Part shown: in pieces, positions 1 to 8,576 of the stretch
Numbering within the stretch: position 1 is the first letter of the stretch
How the letters are laid out: every line of letters starts with the position of its first letter
NCBI GenBank assembly: GCA_029975965.1
Contig: JARKOV010000064.1
Location: forward strand, 1-16,342
Length of the DNA: 16,342 nt
Direction: 5' to 3'
Source of the DNA: Anaerolinea sp.
GTDB taxonomy: Bacteria > Chloroflexota > Anaerolineae > Anaerolineales > Anaerolineaceae
The notes under the pieces: generated by a model
What the model saw: only the letters and a program-made list of their open reading frames with translations
What the model was told of the DNA's origin: nothing
Database searches by the model: none
Translations under genes and position numbers: made by a program

Positions 1-1
1 G

Positions 2-355
2 GATGCCCTGGCACAACTGGAACCGTTGCCCGCCGGGCCGTATTGGGTCTACAAGGACGTCCGCGTTTACTTCCCTCAGCTTAAAGGCTGGACGACCGAG
101 GCAAGGTTCGAGCTGCTCGACTACGAGTACATCCAATCGCGCAGCTTCGCCGTGCTGCTGTTGATGCAACAGCGCATCAACGATTACCTCAATCCCAGCG
201 TGGAAGGCATCGACCCCGAGCAACTGGCGCGCAGCCGGATTTTTTACCGCGACGCCGATCGGGGGACCCTCACCGGTTACCGCCTGTTGTATCGCGATGC
301 GTTTGGGTTAATTTACGTCGAGGAGTCGGTGTTCCTGCGCTACTTTGCGCCATAA
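2..355 (+). CDS. 3' fragment of a hypothetical protein, possibly the tail of a membrane glycosyltransferase
   Basis: The reading frame is open from the first bases of the window to a TAA stop, so the gene begins upstream and only its last 117 residues are visible. The fragment is soluble in character and rich in aromatic and charged residues. It contains the stretches YWVYKDVRVYFPQL, DYEYIQSRSF and GYRLLYRDAFGLIYVEE, and ends in RYFAP. Alternating Tyr-rich strands with a 'D-Y-x-Y-I' segment resemble the extracytoplasmic C-terminal tail of GT-C type (ArnT/PMT-like) glycosyltransferases. That resemblance is from memory and weak. No membrane segment, catalytic motif or signal peptide lies in the visible part. 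The gene converges on the secreted-protein cluster, and a strong hairpin starts 30 bases after its stop. That it is real coding sequence is likely; its function is uncertain. Confidence 0.6.
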   Translation, partial: DALAQLEPLPAGPYWVYKDVRVYFPQLKGWTTEARFELLDYEYIQSRSFAVLLLMQQRINDYLNPSVEGIDPEQLARSRIFYRDADRGTLTGYRLLYRDAFGLIYVEESVFLRYFAP

Positions 356-384
356 AAGCCTGGGGATATCCGAAAATATGATTA

Positions 385-420
385 GGGTCGTTGAACCCCC
401 ACAAGTGGGTTTAACGACCC
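385..420. terminator. Hairpin between convergent genes, probable bidirectional terminator
   Basis: A 14-base arm (GGGTCGTTGAACCC, 385-398) pairs with GGGTTTAACGACCC (407-420) across an 8-base loop. There is one G-T wobble and no mismatch. It lies between the stop of the plus-strand gene (355) and the stop of the minus-strand gene (546), where a shared terminator is expected. Neither side has a clean T tract: AAAATTAC follows on the plus strand, and TAATCATATTTTCG follows on the minus strand. Intrinsic termination is therefore inferred from stem strength and position only. Confidence 0.6.
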
Positions 421-545
421 AAAATTACTGTACATACTCGATCGGGGACGTCCAAACTTGCTTTTTCGATACCCTCAGGTCCGATTGCCCATGTTGCCGG
501 TTAAACCCGGTCAGGTGGCTGTGGGTCTGGTCATCGCGCCGGGAA

Positions 546-1298
546 TCATGGCTTTCGGATCATCGGCAGGTAAGTCTTGATCGGGAAGATCGCCGTGCCG
601 CTGACAGGGGTATTCACCGACGTCGCGCCGCTGCTGACGTGGACGATGTTCCCCGAGGTGCTGCCCGCCCCAGAGCGGTTGAAACGGATGTAAATGGTTC
701 TGCCTGGAATCGAGCCGCTGGAGGGCGTCAGGCTGACAAACGGCCCGAAGGTCACGTTATCCAACGACACCTCAAACTCGCCCGGAGCGACGATATTCAG
801 GTTGCCCGTCAGCTTCCGGGCGGCGACCAGGTAACTCTGTGCGACGGAAGGCACCCCCTGCAAGCTGGTGAATGGGTCCAGGTCGGCAATCACCGTGATG
901 GTCGGGGAGCTCACCGAGGCCATCGTCAGGTCTCTGCGCTGGTTGCTGCCACTCGTCCAGGTTGCCGTCTGGGTGGCCGCGCCGCTGTCGATCAAAATGT
1001 AAATGGTGTCACCATTGACCCCACCCTCGACGGCAGGGGTCGCCGGGTCGTCGCCTGGGACGGTGAGGGTATACGCCGAACCGGATGCGGTCACGGTGTA
1101 GGTCGCCCCCGTCGCATAGCGAATGCCATTGATCCAGGCAGTGATGACCGTGCCATCGGACACGTTGGCTCCGTCAACCCTGACCGTGCCAAACAGGCTG
1201 AATGGAATGGGAGGCGGCGCGGCTTGAGCGGCCGGTAAGTACACCAGCACCAGGCTCAATGCGATCAACACGCTGAGAAATGCCCTTTTCGTGTCCAT
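546..1298 (-). CDS. Secreted two-domain beta-sandwich protein
   Basis: A 250-residue protein is read from the ATG at 1298. This start is preferred over the in-frame ATGs at 1316 and 1352 because it has an AGAGG ribosome site four bases upstream and places a classic signal peptide at the N-terminus (MDTKRA, then a hydrophobic core, likely cut after AQA at residue 26). Residues 31-125 form the same module as in the two upstream genes (GTVRVDG, VPGDD, EGGVNGD, TWTSGS, DLT). Residues 130-235 form an Ig-like repeat (LTGNLNIVAPGEFEVSLD, SLTPSSGSIPGRTIYIRF, VSGTA) of a type I recall from multidomain surface proteins of Bacteroidota and other phyla. The last residues are YLPMIRKP, a tail resembling C-termini recalled from Chloroflexota secreted proteins. 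No catalytic motif is seen. It is the last gene of the surface cluster, 57 bases after its upstream neighbour, and probably shares its transcript. Molecular function unknown. Confidence 0.85.
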   Translation of the reverse strand: MDTKRAFLSVLIALSLVLVYLPAAQAAPPPIPFSLFGTVRVDGANVSDGTVITAWINGIRYATGATYTVTASGSAYTLTVPGDDPATPAVEGGVNGDTIYILIDSGAATQTATWTSGSNQRRDLTMASVSSPTITVIADLDPFTSLQGVPSVAQSYLVAARKLTGNLNIVAPGEFEVSLDNVTFGPFVSLTPSSGSIPGRTIYIRFNRSGAGSTSGNIVHVSSGATSVNTPVSGTAIFPIKTYLPMIRKP

Positions 1299-1355
1299 GA
1301 TTCCTCTCAGGTCCATTTTCCGGTCTCCAATGGCCGCGTCAGCCTCGTCCATAGC

Positions 1356-2120
1356 TCATTTCCGCGACAGGTACCAAACCGCCAGAGAGCCGCCCACGAT
1401 CAGCACGGCGACACCAATCACGCTCAACAACCAGCCGCCCCCCGCCATCGGCGGTTTTTCTGCCTCACCGGTCACAACAACCGCCGGGGTTGTGTCATCC
1501 GGCATCGCCACCGGCGCAAGCGTTGCGGTCAGTTCGGCGGGTTGTTCCGCATCCGCAACGGATAGCCCAGGCAGATCGTCCGAGGCAGCAGCCCCCACAT
1601 CGGGAGTCGCGCTGGCCAGCGGCGTCTCGGCAGAGGCTGGCGGCTGGGTCGCCGGCAGGGTGGCCGTGGTGCGGTCGACCGTCACGGCGGTCTGCGTGGG
1701 CGGCGGGGTGCGGGTGGGCTGCGGCTGCTGCAGGGGCGTGGATGTCGTCAGGGTCAGGTCGAGGCGGGTGTTCGTCCCGCTGTGCCAGGTGCCGGTCTGG
1801 TTGGCGAGCACCCCGCCCACTCTGAATTGCACGATGTCGCCCTCAACGCCGCCGTCGACGGCGTTCGTGTCCGTGTCGTCCCCGCGCACGTCCAGTGAAA
1901 ACACCGCATCGCCGCCATACATGCTGGTATACCCCGTAGCGTACACCTTGCCGCCGATCAGCGCCTCCACCAGGGTCCCCTCAGGCACCGCCGCCTGGTT
2001 CAACCTGACGATGCCGTAGAAGCTGGACGGCAACACCGGCACCGCCTCAACGGAAGCGCGAGGCAGGATAACCAGGGAGCAGAGCAAGAGAAAACCCGTG
2101 ATCCTGATCGACTGGTTCAT
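1356..2120 (-). CDS. Membrane-anchored surface protein with Thr/Pro-rich linker
   Basis: A 254-residue protein. Two ATG codons lie in tandem (2123 and 2120). The GGAG ribosome site sits only two bases before the first and five before the second, so the second is preferred. Order: signal peptide (residues 1-26, ending VEA), the module shared with both neighbours (31-123: YGIVRLN, DVRGDD, DGGVEGD, TWHSGT, LDLT), a Thr/Pro/Ala-rich low-complexity linker (about 125-222), one transmembrane helix (about 229-250), and a YLSRK tail. This layout places the module outside the cell on a stalk long enough to cross an envelope layer. The tail resembles a sortase substrate, but no LPXTG motif is present; PPMAGGGW occupies that place. 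A simple C-terminal membrane anchor is therefore more likely than wall linkage. It is downstream of the giant repeat protein, separated by about 120 bases that hold palindrome copy A. Ligand unknown. Confidence 0.85.
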   Translation of the reverse strand: MNQSIRITGFLLLCSLVILPRASVEAVPVLPSSFYGIVRLNQAAVPEGTLVEALIGGKVYATGYTSMYGGDAVFSLDVRGDDTDTNAVDGGVEGDIVQFRVGGVLANQTGTWHSGTNTRLDLTLTTSTPLQQPQPTRTPPPTQTAVTVDRTTATLPATQPPASAETPLASATPDVGAAASDDLPGLSVADAEQPAELTATLAPVAMPDDTTPAVVVTGEAEKPPMAGGGWLLSVIGVAVLIVGGSLAVWYLSRK

Positions 2121-2167
2121 CATCGCTCCGGTTGCCCCATCACACTCGCCACCTCACTTCCACCATT

Positions 2168-2236
2168 TGATTGCGTTTCTCTTTTTCTGTAAAATGTGGG
2201 GCAAAGCCCACATCTTACAGAAAATAAATTACACCG
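2168..2236. repeat. Dispersed palindromic element, copy A
   Basis: The core is an 18-base inverted repeat (2183-2200 and 2207-2224, TTTTCTGTAAAATGTGGG and its complement with one mismatch) around a GCAAAG loop. The outer flanks match copy C when reversed: AGAAAATAAATTACAC here corresponds to the complement of GTGAAATTTATTTTCT there. It starts eight bases past the stop of the giant minus-strand gene. T runs lie 5' and A runs 3' of the stem on both strands, so it is not a standard intrinsic terminator. Confidence 0.85.
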
Positions 2237-2243
2237 CCACCGT

Positions 2244-5200
2244 TTAATACGGAACCGCCCAGTTCGACGCAGCGGTCACCTTGATCCAATAGCCCCAGCC
2301 GGGGGCCATGGTTGTCAAATCGTTGCCAATCGTCGCGGTGCGATCGTACAGCTTCCAGGGGTCGCCGGCATCGTTCGCCCGGTAAGAATAGACCAGGGAG
2401 TAGTTGGTACCAACGCCCAGGTCGCGCAGGGCGGCCGGCAGCGCCCGGTTGGTCGCCGAAGCATACCCGACCAGGTTCCACCCGCCCGCACCAGATGACA
2501 GACCGGTGGTGGTGGTGGTCTGGAAGGTGCCGCTGACTTGCAGCGTGTCGGCCGCGGTCATGTAGATCCAGAAGCCCATCTGTTCGGTGAGCGTGGTCAG
2601 CGTATCTGCGGAAAGCGGCTCGGTGTCGTATTTCAACCAGTTACCGGTGGCGGCGCTCGCTCCGCTGGCGTCCCAGGCGTATACCAGGGTGTAATTGCCC
2701 TCGAGGGATGCCAGCACGCTGGCAATGGCGGTGTTCAACGGGCGAATATTGAACGACACCAGGTTCCATCCCGGAACGAGGCTGATGGCATACTGGTTCG
2801 GATTGATGGTAAAGACGCCGGCCACGTAGGTCAGGGTGTAGTTGGCGGTGGCCGCCAGCGTGCCCTGGTTGATCGCATAAGTGCCCACCGTCTCCCCGGC
2901 GGCGCGCACCAGCGCGCCGGTCAGGCTGTCGCCGCTGACCAGCGAGCCGGTGGTGACCGTCCAGGTCAGCGCCGGGTCGGCCGCGCCGTAAATCTTCGAT
3001 TTCGCGTCCGCCGTCACCGTGATCGGGCGCGCGGTGATGGTGAGATTCGCCGGGGTGTAGGTGATGGCGTAATTGGTGCCCGCCGTCAGCGTGCCTTGCG
3101 TGATGGCATACGTGCCGACGTTCGTCCCCGCAGCGCGGGTCAGCGCCCCGGTGAAGGCGTCGCCGGTCACCAGAGTGCCGGTGTAGGTGTAGGTCAGCGC
3201 CGGGTCGGCGTCGCCGTAGACCTTGGTTTTAGCGTCCGCCGTGACGGTCAACGGGCGGGCCGTAATCGTAAGGTTGGCCGCGACGAAGGTGATCGTGTAG
3301 TTAGTGCCCGCGGTCAGCGTGCCGATGTTGATCGCATACGTGCCGACGTTCGTCCCCGCCGCGCGCGCCAGCGCGCCGGTGAAGGCGTCTCCGGTCACCA
3401 GCGTGCCGGTGTAGGTGTAAGCGAACACCGGGTCGACGTCGCCGTAGACCTTGGTCGCGGCGGTCGCGGTGACGGTCAACGGGCGGGCGGTAATCGGAAG
3501 GTTGGCCGCGACGAAGGTGATCGGGTAGTTGGTGCCCGCCGTCAGCGTGCCACTGTTGATCGCATACGTGCCGACGTTCGTCCCTGCCGCGCGGGCCAGA
3601 GCGCCGGTGAAGGCGTCGCCGGTCACCAGCGTGCCGGTGTAGGTGTAGGCGAACACCGGGTCGGCGTCGCCGTAGACCTTGGTCGCGGCGGTCGCGGTGA
3701 CGGTCAACGGGCGGGCGGTGATGGTCAGGTTGGCTCCCGTGAAAGTGATGGTGTAGTTCGGCCCGGCGGTCAGCGTGCCCTGGTTGATCGCGTAAGTTCC
3801 CACCGCCTCGCCCGCCGCACGCGCCAGCGCGCCGGTGAAGCTGTCGCCGGTCGCCAGCGTGCCGGTGAAGGTGTAGGCCAACACCGGATCCGCGTCGCCG
3901 TAGACTTTGGTCGCGGCGGTTGCAGTGACGGTCAACGGGCGGGCGGTGATGGTCAGGTTCGCCCCGGTGAAGGTGATCGTGTAGTTCGGCCCGGCGGTCA
4001 GCGTGCCCTGGTTGATCGCGTAAGTGCCGATCGCCTCGCCCGCCGCGCGCGCCAGCGCCCCGCTGAAGCTGTCGCCGGTCAACAATGTGCCGGTGTAAGT
4101 GTAAGCAAACACCGGATCCGCGTCGCCGTAGACTTTGGTCGCGGCGGTCGCCGTCACTGCCAGCGCCCGCGAAGTGATCGTCAGGTTCGCGCCGACGTAT
4201 GTGATGGTGTAATTTGCCCCGGCGGTCAGCGTGCCCTGGTTGATCGCATACGCGCCGACGTTCTCTCCAGCCACCCGCGCCAACGCGCCGGTGAAGCTGT
4301 CGCCGGTCACCAACGTACCGGTGAAGGTGTAGGTCAGCGCCGGGTCCACGTCGCCATACTGCTTGGTTTGGGCGTTGGCGGTCACCGTGAGCGGGCGGGC
4401 GGTAATCGCAAAGTTGGCCGGCACAAAGGTGATGGTGTAGTTGGCTCCGGCGGTCAGCGTGCCCTGTGTGATGGCATAGCTGCCCACGTTCTCGCCCGCC
4501 ACCCGCGATAGCGCCCCGCTGAAACTGTCGCCGCTGACCAGCGTGCCGGTGTAGGTCAGGGTCGGGTCGGCGTTGCCATACACCTTGCTCTGCCCGGAAT
4601 TTGCGGTGACAGTGACCGGTCGGGCGGTGATGGTGAAATTAGCCGGCACAAACGTGATGGTGTAGTTGGCTCCGGCGCTGAGCGTGCCCAGGTTGATGGC
4701 GTAGCTACCCACGTTCTCACCCGCCGCGCGGCTCAACGAGCCGGTGTAGGTGACCACTTCCGATGAGGTGTAAGCAAACACCGGGTCGGCGTTGCCGTAC
4801 ACCTTGCTCTGCCCGGCGGTCGCCGTCACCGTGACCGGACGCGGCGTGATGGTGAAATTGGCCGGAACGAAGGTGATGGTGTAGTTGCTCCCGGCGCTCA
4901 GCGTGCCAATCGTGATGGCGTAGCTGCCCACATTTTCACCCGCCGCACGGCTCAACGATCCCGTGAAGGACACCGGTTGCGAGGAAGTGTAGGCAAACAC
5001 CGGGTCGGCGTTACCGTACACCTTGCTCTGCCCGGGCGTCGCCGTCACGGTGATCGGTTGCGCGGTGATGGTGAAATTCGCGGACACGAAGGTGATCGTG
5101 TAATTGCTGCCCGCGCTCAAGGTGCCGAGGGTGATCGCGTAACTGCCGACCGCTTCGCCTGCCACGCGGCTCAACGCGCCGGTGAAGGTGACCGTCTCGG

Positions 5201-8200
5201 AGGAGGTGTAGGCGAACACCGGGTCGGCCGCGCCATAGACCTTGCTCTGGCCCGGAGTCGCCGTCACCGTGATCGGTCGCGGGGTGATGGTGAAGTTCGC
5301 CCCGTTGAAAGTGATGGTGTAATTGCTCCCAGCGGTCAGCGTGCCTTGCGTGATGGCATACGTGCCCACATTTTCGCCAGCCGCGCGGGTCAGCGACCCG
5401 CTAAAGCTGTCTCCACTTACCAAGGTGCCGGTGTAACTGTAGGTAAGCGCCGGGTCGGCGTCGCCGTACACCTTGGTCCGCGCATTGGCGGTCACCGTTA
5501 ACGCTCGCGGCGTGATGCTGAAATTGGCCGGGACGAAGGTGATCGTGTAATTGCTGCCCGCGCTGAGGGTGCCGAGCGTGATGGCATACGTGCCCACATT
5601 TTCGCCCGCCACCCGGCTCAACGCACCGGTGAAAGAGACCACCGGTGACGATGTATAAGTGAATGTCGGGTCGGGGTTGCCGTACACCTTGCTCTGCCCG
5701 GCGTTGGCCGTCACCGTGACCGGCAAAGCGGTGATGGTGAAGGGATTCGAGACGAACGTGATCGTGTAATTGCTGCCGGCGCTCAGCGTGCCCTGCGTAA
5801 TGGCGTAGCTGCCCACGTTTTCACCCGCCGCGCGGCTCAAGGCCCCGGTGAAGGTGACCGTCTCGGACGAGGTGTAGGCGAACACCGGGTCGGGGTTGCC
5901 GTACACCTTACTTTGCCCGGGAGTCGCCGTCACGGTGATTGGCCTGGGGGTGATGGTAAACGTCGCCCCGTTGTAGGTAATGGTGTAGTTGCTGCCGGCG
6001 GTCAATGTACCCAGGTTAATGGCATAGGTCCCCACCGCCTCGCCTGCCACGCGCGCCAGCCCGCCGCTGAAGCTGTCTCCGGGGACCAGCGTGCCGGTGT
6101 AGGTGTAAGTCAGCGCCGGGTCGGCGGCGCCGTACACTTTGCTGCGCGCGTCCGCCGTCACGGTGAGCGAGCGCTGCGTGATGGTGAAATTGGCCGAGAC
6201 GAAGGTGATCGTGTAATTGCTACCCGCGCTGAGGGTGCCCTGCGTGATGGCGTAGCTGCCCACGTTTTCGCCTGCTACCCGGGAAAGCGCGCCGGTGAAG
6301 CTGTCACCGGGCTGCAGTGTGCCGGAGTAAGTCAGGCTGGGGTCGGCATTGCCGTACACCTTTGTCTGCCCGGCGGTTGCCGTCACCGTGACCGGCCTGG
6401 GGGTGATGGCAAAGGTAGCCGAGACGAACGTGATCGCGTAGTTGCTGCCCGCGCTGAGGGTGCCCTGCGTGATGGCATACGTGCCCACGTTTTCTCCCGC
6501 CACGCGGCTCAAGGCTCCCGTGAAGGAGACCACCGGTGACGAGGTGTAGGTGAACGTGGGGTCGGCGTTGCCGTACACTTTGCTCTGTCCGGAGTTGGCC
6601 GTCACCGTGACCGGCAAGGCGGTGATGGTGAAATTGGCCGACACAAACGTGATCGCGTAGTTGCTCCCGGCGGTCAGCGAACCCTGGCCGATGGGGTAGG
6701 TCCCTACGTTCTCACCCGGCGCGCGGGTCAAAGTCCCACTGAAATTGTCGCCGGGCATCAACGTGCCGGTGTAGGTGTAGGTCAGCGCCGGGTCGGCGGC
6801 GCCGTACACCTTGCTGCGCGCGTCCGCCGTCACGGTGAGCGGCCGCTGGGTGATGGTAAACGTCGCCCCGTTGTAGGTGATGGTGTAGTTGGATCCGGCG
6901 GTGAGCGTACCGCGGTTGATGGCGTAAGTGCCCACCGCTTCGCCCACTTCACGCACCAGCCCACCGCTGAAGCTGTCGCCGGGCACCAGCGTGCCGGTGT
7001 AGGTGTAGGTGAGCGTTGGGTCGGCGTCGCCGTAAGCCTTGCTGCGCGCGTTGGCGGTCACGGTCAGCGGTCGCTGCGTGATGGTGAAGGTTGCCCCGTT
7101 GAAGGTGATGGTGTAATTGGCTCCGGCGGTCAGCGTTCCCTGGGTGATGGCATACGAGCCGACGGCTTCGCCCGTCTCGCGGCTCAGCGCCCCGCTGAAA
7201 TTATCGCCGGGCATCAACGTGCCGGTGTAGGTCAGCGTCGGGTCGGCGTCGCCGTACACCTTGGTCCGTGCATTGGCCGTCACCGTGACCGGCCTGGGAG
7301 TGATACTGAAGCTGGCCGAGACGAAGATGATCGTGTAATTGCTGCCGGCGCTGAGGGTGCCCTGGGTGATCGCGTACGTGCCCACGTTTTCGCCCGCCAC
7401 GCGGCTCAAGGCTCCCGTGAAGGAGATCGGCTCCGAAGCGGTGTAGGTGAACGTGGGGTCTGCGTTGCCGTACACCTTGCTCTGCCCGCTGTTCGCGGTC
7501 ACCGTGACCGGCAGGGCGCTGATGGTGAAGGTCGCGGTGTTATAGGTAATGGCGTAGTTGGTCAGCACCCCGCTCGGGCTGAGCTGCGCGCTGATGGTGT
7601 ATGTCCCCACGCTTTCACCGGGCGTGCGGGAATAGGTCGCCGTCACGCCGTCCCCGGCTAAGAAACCGGTGAGGGTGCCGCTCAAGGCAGGGTCGCTCTG
7701 CCCATACAGCTTGCCGGCCGCGTTCGGCGTCACCGAAGCAGCGCGCTGGTTGACCACCAGCGTGGCGCTGATGCTGCCGATCGGCCCGCCGCCGTCCGAC
7801 ACGGTCACCAGCACGCTGTAGCTCCCCGCGTTGGTCGGCGCCGTTCCAGAGCCGTTGTAGGTGACCGCGGCCGAATAGGGTGCGTTGACCCCCGTGACGG
7901 TCACCGGTTTGGGGTTGCCGTCATAGGTCTGGCCGGTCAACCCGCTCAACCCCACCACCACCACGGATGCGTTGGCTGTGCCGATGCCCCCCTGGCTGTC
8001 GGTCACGCGCAAACCCACGGTTTGGGTGCCCGTCACAGGGAAGGAAACAGACGGATTTTGAGCGCTCGAATCGCCGTACCCCCCATCGTTATCCAGGTCC
8101 CAGGCATACGAGATGCTATCGCCGGCAAATGGATCGGAAGCGGATCCATTCAGGGTGATCGAGGTGCTCTGGCGCGCCACGTAGGGACCGCCGGGGTCGG

Positions 8201-8576
8201 CCTCCGGCGGGTGAAGATCCAACGAAACCGTCCCCCCAGAGGTGAAAATCCCCGTGCCCAGGATGCGCCCGTTGTAGCTGAAGGTGATCAGGTTCCCGTT
8301 GTACGCCCCCTGGGTGCCTGCAATCGCCTCGTCTTCGGCGGGAACCGAGATGGTGTACGTGAGGCCGCCGCCAACCGTGGTCGAGGCAATATCGACCCCA
8401 TTGGTCGACGCCGTGATGGTGCTTCCCACGCCGGGCGGGTTGTTGATCACCTGGATAGCCCCGGAGAACTCGCAGGGCGGCCCCCACGGCTCGCCCGCCG
8501 CTCGCTGGATGCCGGTCAGCCCTAACAGGAGCACGGCAATCACCAGCGGAATTGCGCAGTACTTTAACTTGGACAT
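2244..8576 (-). CDS. Giant secreted protein with PKD domain and about 22 MBG (YGX-type) repeats
   Basis: A 2110-residue protein from an ATG with a GGGAGGG ribosome site four bases upstream. Order: signal peptide (1 to about 29, MSKLKY then a hydrophobic core, ending AAG); the beta module shared with the two downstream genes (about 35-121); a PKD-like domain (124-208, with DPGGPY, YAWDLDNDG, GLRVTDSQGG); one divergent MBG-like unit (about 209-277, GQTYDGNPKPVTVTG); 22 MBG repeats of 73-77 residues (278-1926), nearly all with a K-x-YG-x-x-DP motif and a V-G-x-Y-x-I motif; and a C-terminal region of 184 residues with two GWNLV modules (1927-2110). No catalytic motif or membrane anchor is visible. 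MBG and PKD domains are common in large bacterial surface proteins, so a role as adhesin, filament or envelope-associated structural protein is inferred. Repeats 17-21 are nearly identical at DNA level, so assemblers may miscount them. It is probably the first gene of the surface cluster. Confidence 0.93.
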   Translation of the reverse strand: MSKLKYCAIPLVIAVLLLGLTGIQRAAGEPWGPPCEFSGAIQVINNPPGVGSTITASTNGVDIASTTVGGGLTYTISVPAEDEAIAGTQGAYNGNLITFSYNGRILGTGIFTSGGTVSLDLHPPEADPGGPYVARQSTSITLNGSASDPFAGDSISYAWDLDNDGGYGDSSAQNPSVSFPVTGTQTVGLRVTDSQGGIGTANASVVVVGLSGLTGQTYDGNPKPVTVTGVNAPYSAAVTYNGSGTAPTNAGSYSVLVTVSDGGGPIGSISATLVVNQRAASVTPNAAGKLYGQSDPALSGTLTGFLAGDGVTATYSRTPGESVGTYTISAQLSPSGVLTNYAITYNTATFTISALPVTVTANSGQSKVYGNADPTFTYTASEPISFTGALSRVAGENVGTYAITQGTLSAGSNYTIIFVSASFSITPRPVTVTANARTKVYGDADPTLTYTGTLMPGDNFSGALSRETGEAVGSYAITQGTLTAGANYTITFNGATFTITQRPLTVTANARSKAYGDADPTLTYTYTGTLVPGDSFSGGLVREVGEAVGTYAINRGTLTAGSNYTITYNGATFTITQRPLTVTADARSKVYGAADPALTYTYTGTLMPGDNFSGTLTRAPGENVGTYPIGQGSLTAGSNYAITFVSANFTITALPVTVTANSGQSKVYGNADPTFTYTSSPVVSFTGALSRVAGENVGTYAITQGTLSAGSNYAITFVSATFAITPRPVTVTATAGQTKVYGNADPSLTYSGTLQPGDSFTGALSRVAGENVGSYAITQGTLSAGSNYTITFVSANFTITQRSLTVTADARSKVYGAADPALTYTYTGTLVPGDSFSGGLARVAGEAVGTYAINLGTLTAGSNYTITYNGATFTITPRPITVTATPGQSKVYGNPDPVFAYTSSETVTFTGALSRAAGENVGSYAITQGTLSAGSNYTITFVSNPFTITALPVTVTANAGQSKVYGNPDPTFTYTSSPVVSFTGALSRVAGENVGTYAITLGTLSAGSNYTITFVPANFSITPRALTVTANARTKVYGDADPALTYSYTGTLVSGDSFSGSLTRAAGENVGTYAITQGTLTAGSNYTITFNGANFTITPRPITVTATPGQSKVYGAADPVFAYTSSETVTFTGALSRVAGEAVGSYAITLGTLSAGSNYTITFVSANFTITAQPITVTATPGQSKVYGNADPVFAYTSSQPVSFTGSLSRAAGENVGSYAITIGTLSAGSNYTITFVPANFTITPRPVTVTATAGQSKVYGNADPVFAYTSSEVVTYTGSLSRAAGENVGSYAINLGTLSAGANYTITFVPANFTITARPVTVTANSGQSKVYGNADPTLTYTGTLVSGDSFSGALSRVAGENVGSYAITQGTLTAGANYTITFVPANFAITARPLTVTANAQTKQYGDVDPALTYTFTGTLVTGDSFTGALARVAGENVGAYAINQGTLTAGANYTITYVGANLTITSRALAVTATAATKVYGDADPVFAYTYTGTLLTGDSFSGALARAAGEAIGTYAINQGTLTAGPNYTITFTGANLTITARPLTVTATAATKVYGDADPVLAYTFTGTLATGDSFTGALARAAGEAVGTYAINQGTLTAGPNYTITFTGANLTITARPLTVTATAATKVYGDADPVFAYTYTGTLVTGDAFTGALARAAGTNVGTYAINSGTLTAGTNYPITFVAANLPITARPLTVTATAATKVYGDVDPVFAYTYTGTLVTGDAFTGALARAAGTNVGTYAINIGTLTAGTNYTITFVAANLTITARPLTVTADAKTKVYGDADPALTYTYTGTLVTGDAFTGALTRAAGTNVGTYAITQGTLTAGTNYAITYTPANLTITARPITVTADAKSKIYGAADPALTWTVTTGSLVSGDSLTGALVRAAGETVGTYAINQGTLAATANYTLTYVAGVFTINPNQYAISLVPGWNLVSFNIRPLNTAIASVLASLEGNYTLVYAWDASGASAATGNWLKYDTEPLSADTLTTLTEQMGFWIYMTAADTLQVSGTFQTTTTTGLSSGAGGWNLVGYASATNRALPAALRDLGVGTNYSLVYSYRANDAGDPWKLYDRTATIGNDLTTMAPGWGYWIKVTAASNWAVPY
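2799..7745 (-). repeat. Coding tandem array of 22 MBG units (219-231 bp each)
   Basis: Twenty-two consecutive units share one frame. Two classes can be read. Long units (228 bp) carry a YTYTGTLxxGDSFSG stretch. Short units (about 219 bp) carry YTSSxxVxFTG instead. In protein order the array starts with a divergent unit, mixes both classes (units 2-15), and ends with seven long units in a row (16-22). Units 17-21 (3030-4169) differ by few bases each and look like recent duplications. Unit pairs 8-9 and 11-12 resemble each other, which suggests that blocks larger than one unit were also duplicated. Confidence 0.9.

Noticed and set aside
345..1238. A 297-codon plus-strand frame across the hairpin and the secreted protein gene
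   Set aside because: The composition is Arg/Gly-rich shadow sequence. The minus-strand gene has a signal peptide, a ribosome site and shared domains.
2183..2224. Palindrome A as an intrinsic terminator of the giant gene
   Set aside because: On both strands the stem is followed by A-rich rather than T-rich sequence, and the same element occurs upstream of genes elsewhere in the window.
2538..6539. Long plus-strand open frames opposite the giant gene (up to 657 codons)
   Set aside because: They lie antisense to the MBG repeats, repeat with the same period, are rich in Arg/Gly/His, and have no ribosome site. They are a by-product of codon use in a repetitive GC-rich gene.
2799..7745. Regularly spaced repeats that could suggest a CRISPR array
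   Set aside because: The units are 219-231 bp, contiguous, in one open frame and encode MBG domains. There are no short repeats with unique spacers.
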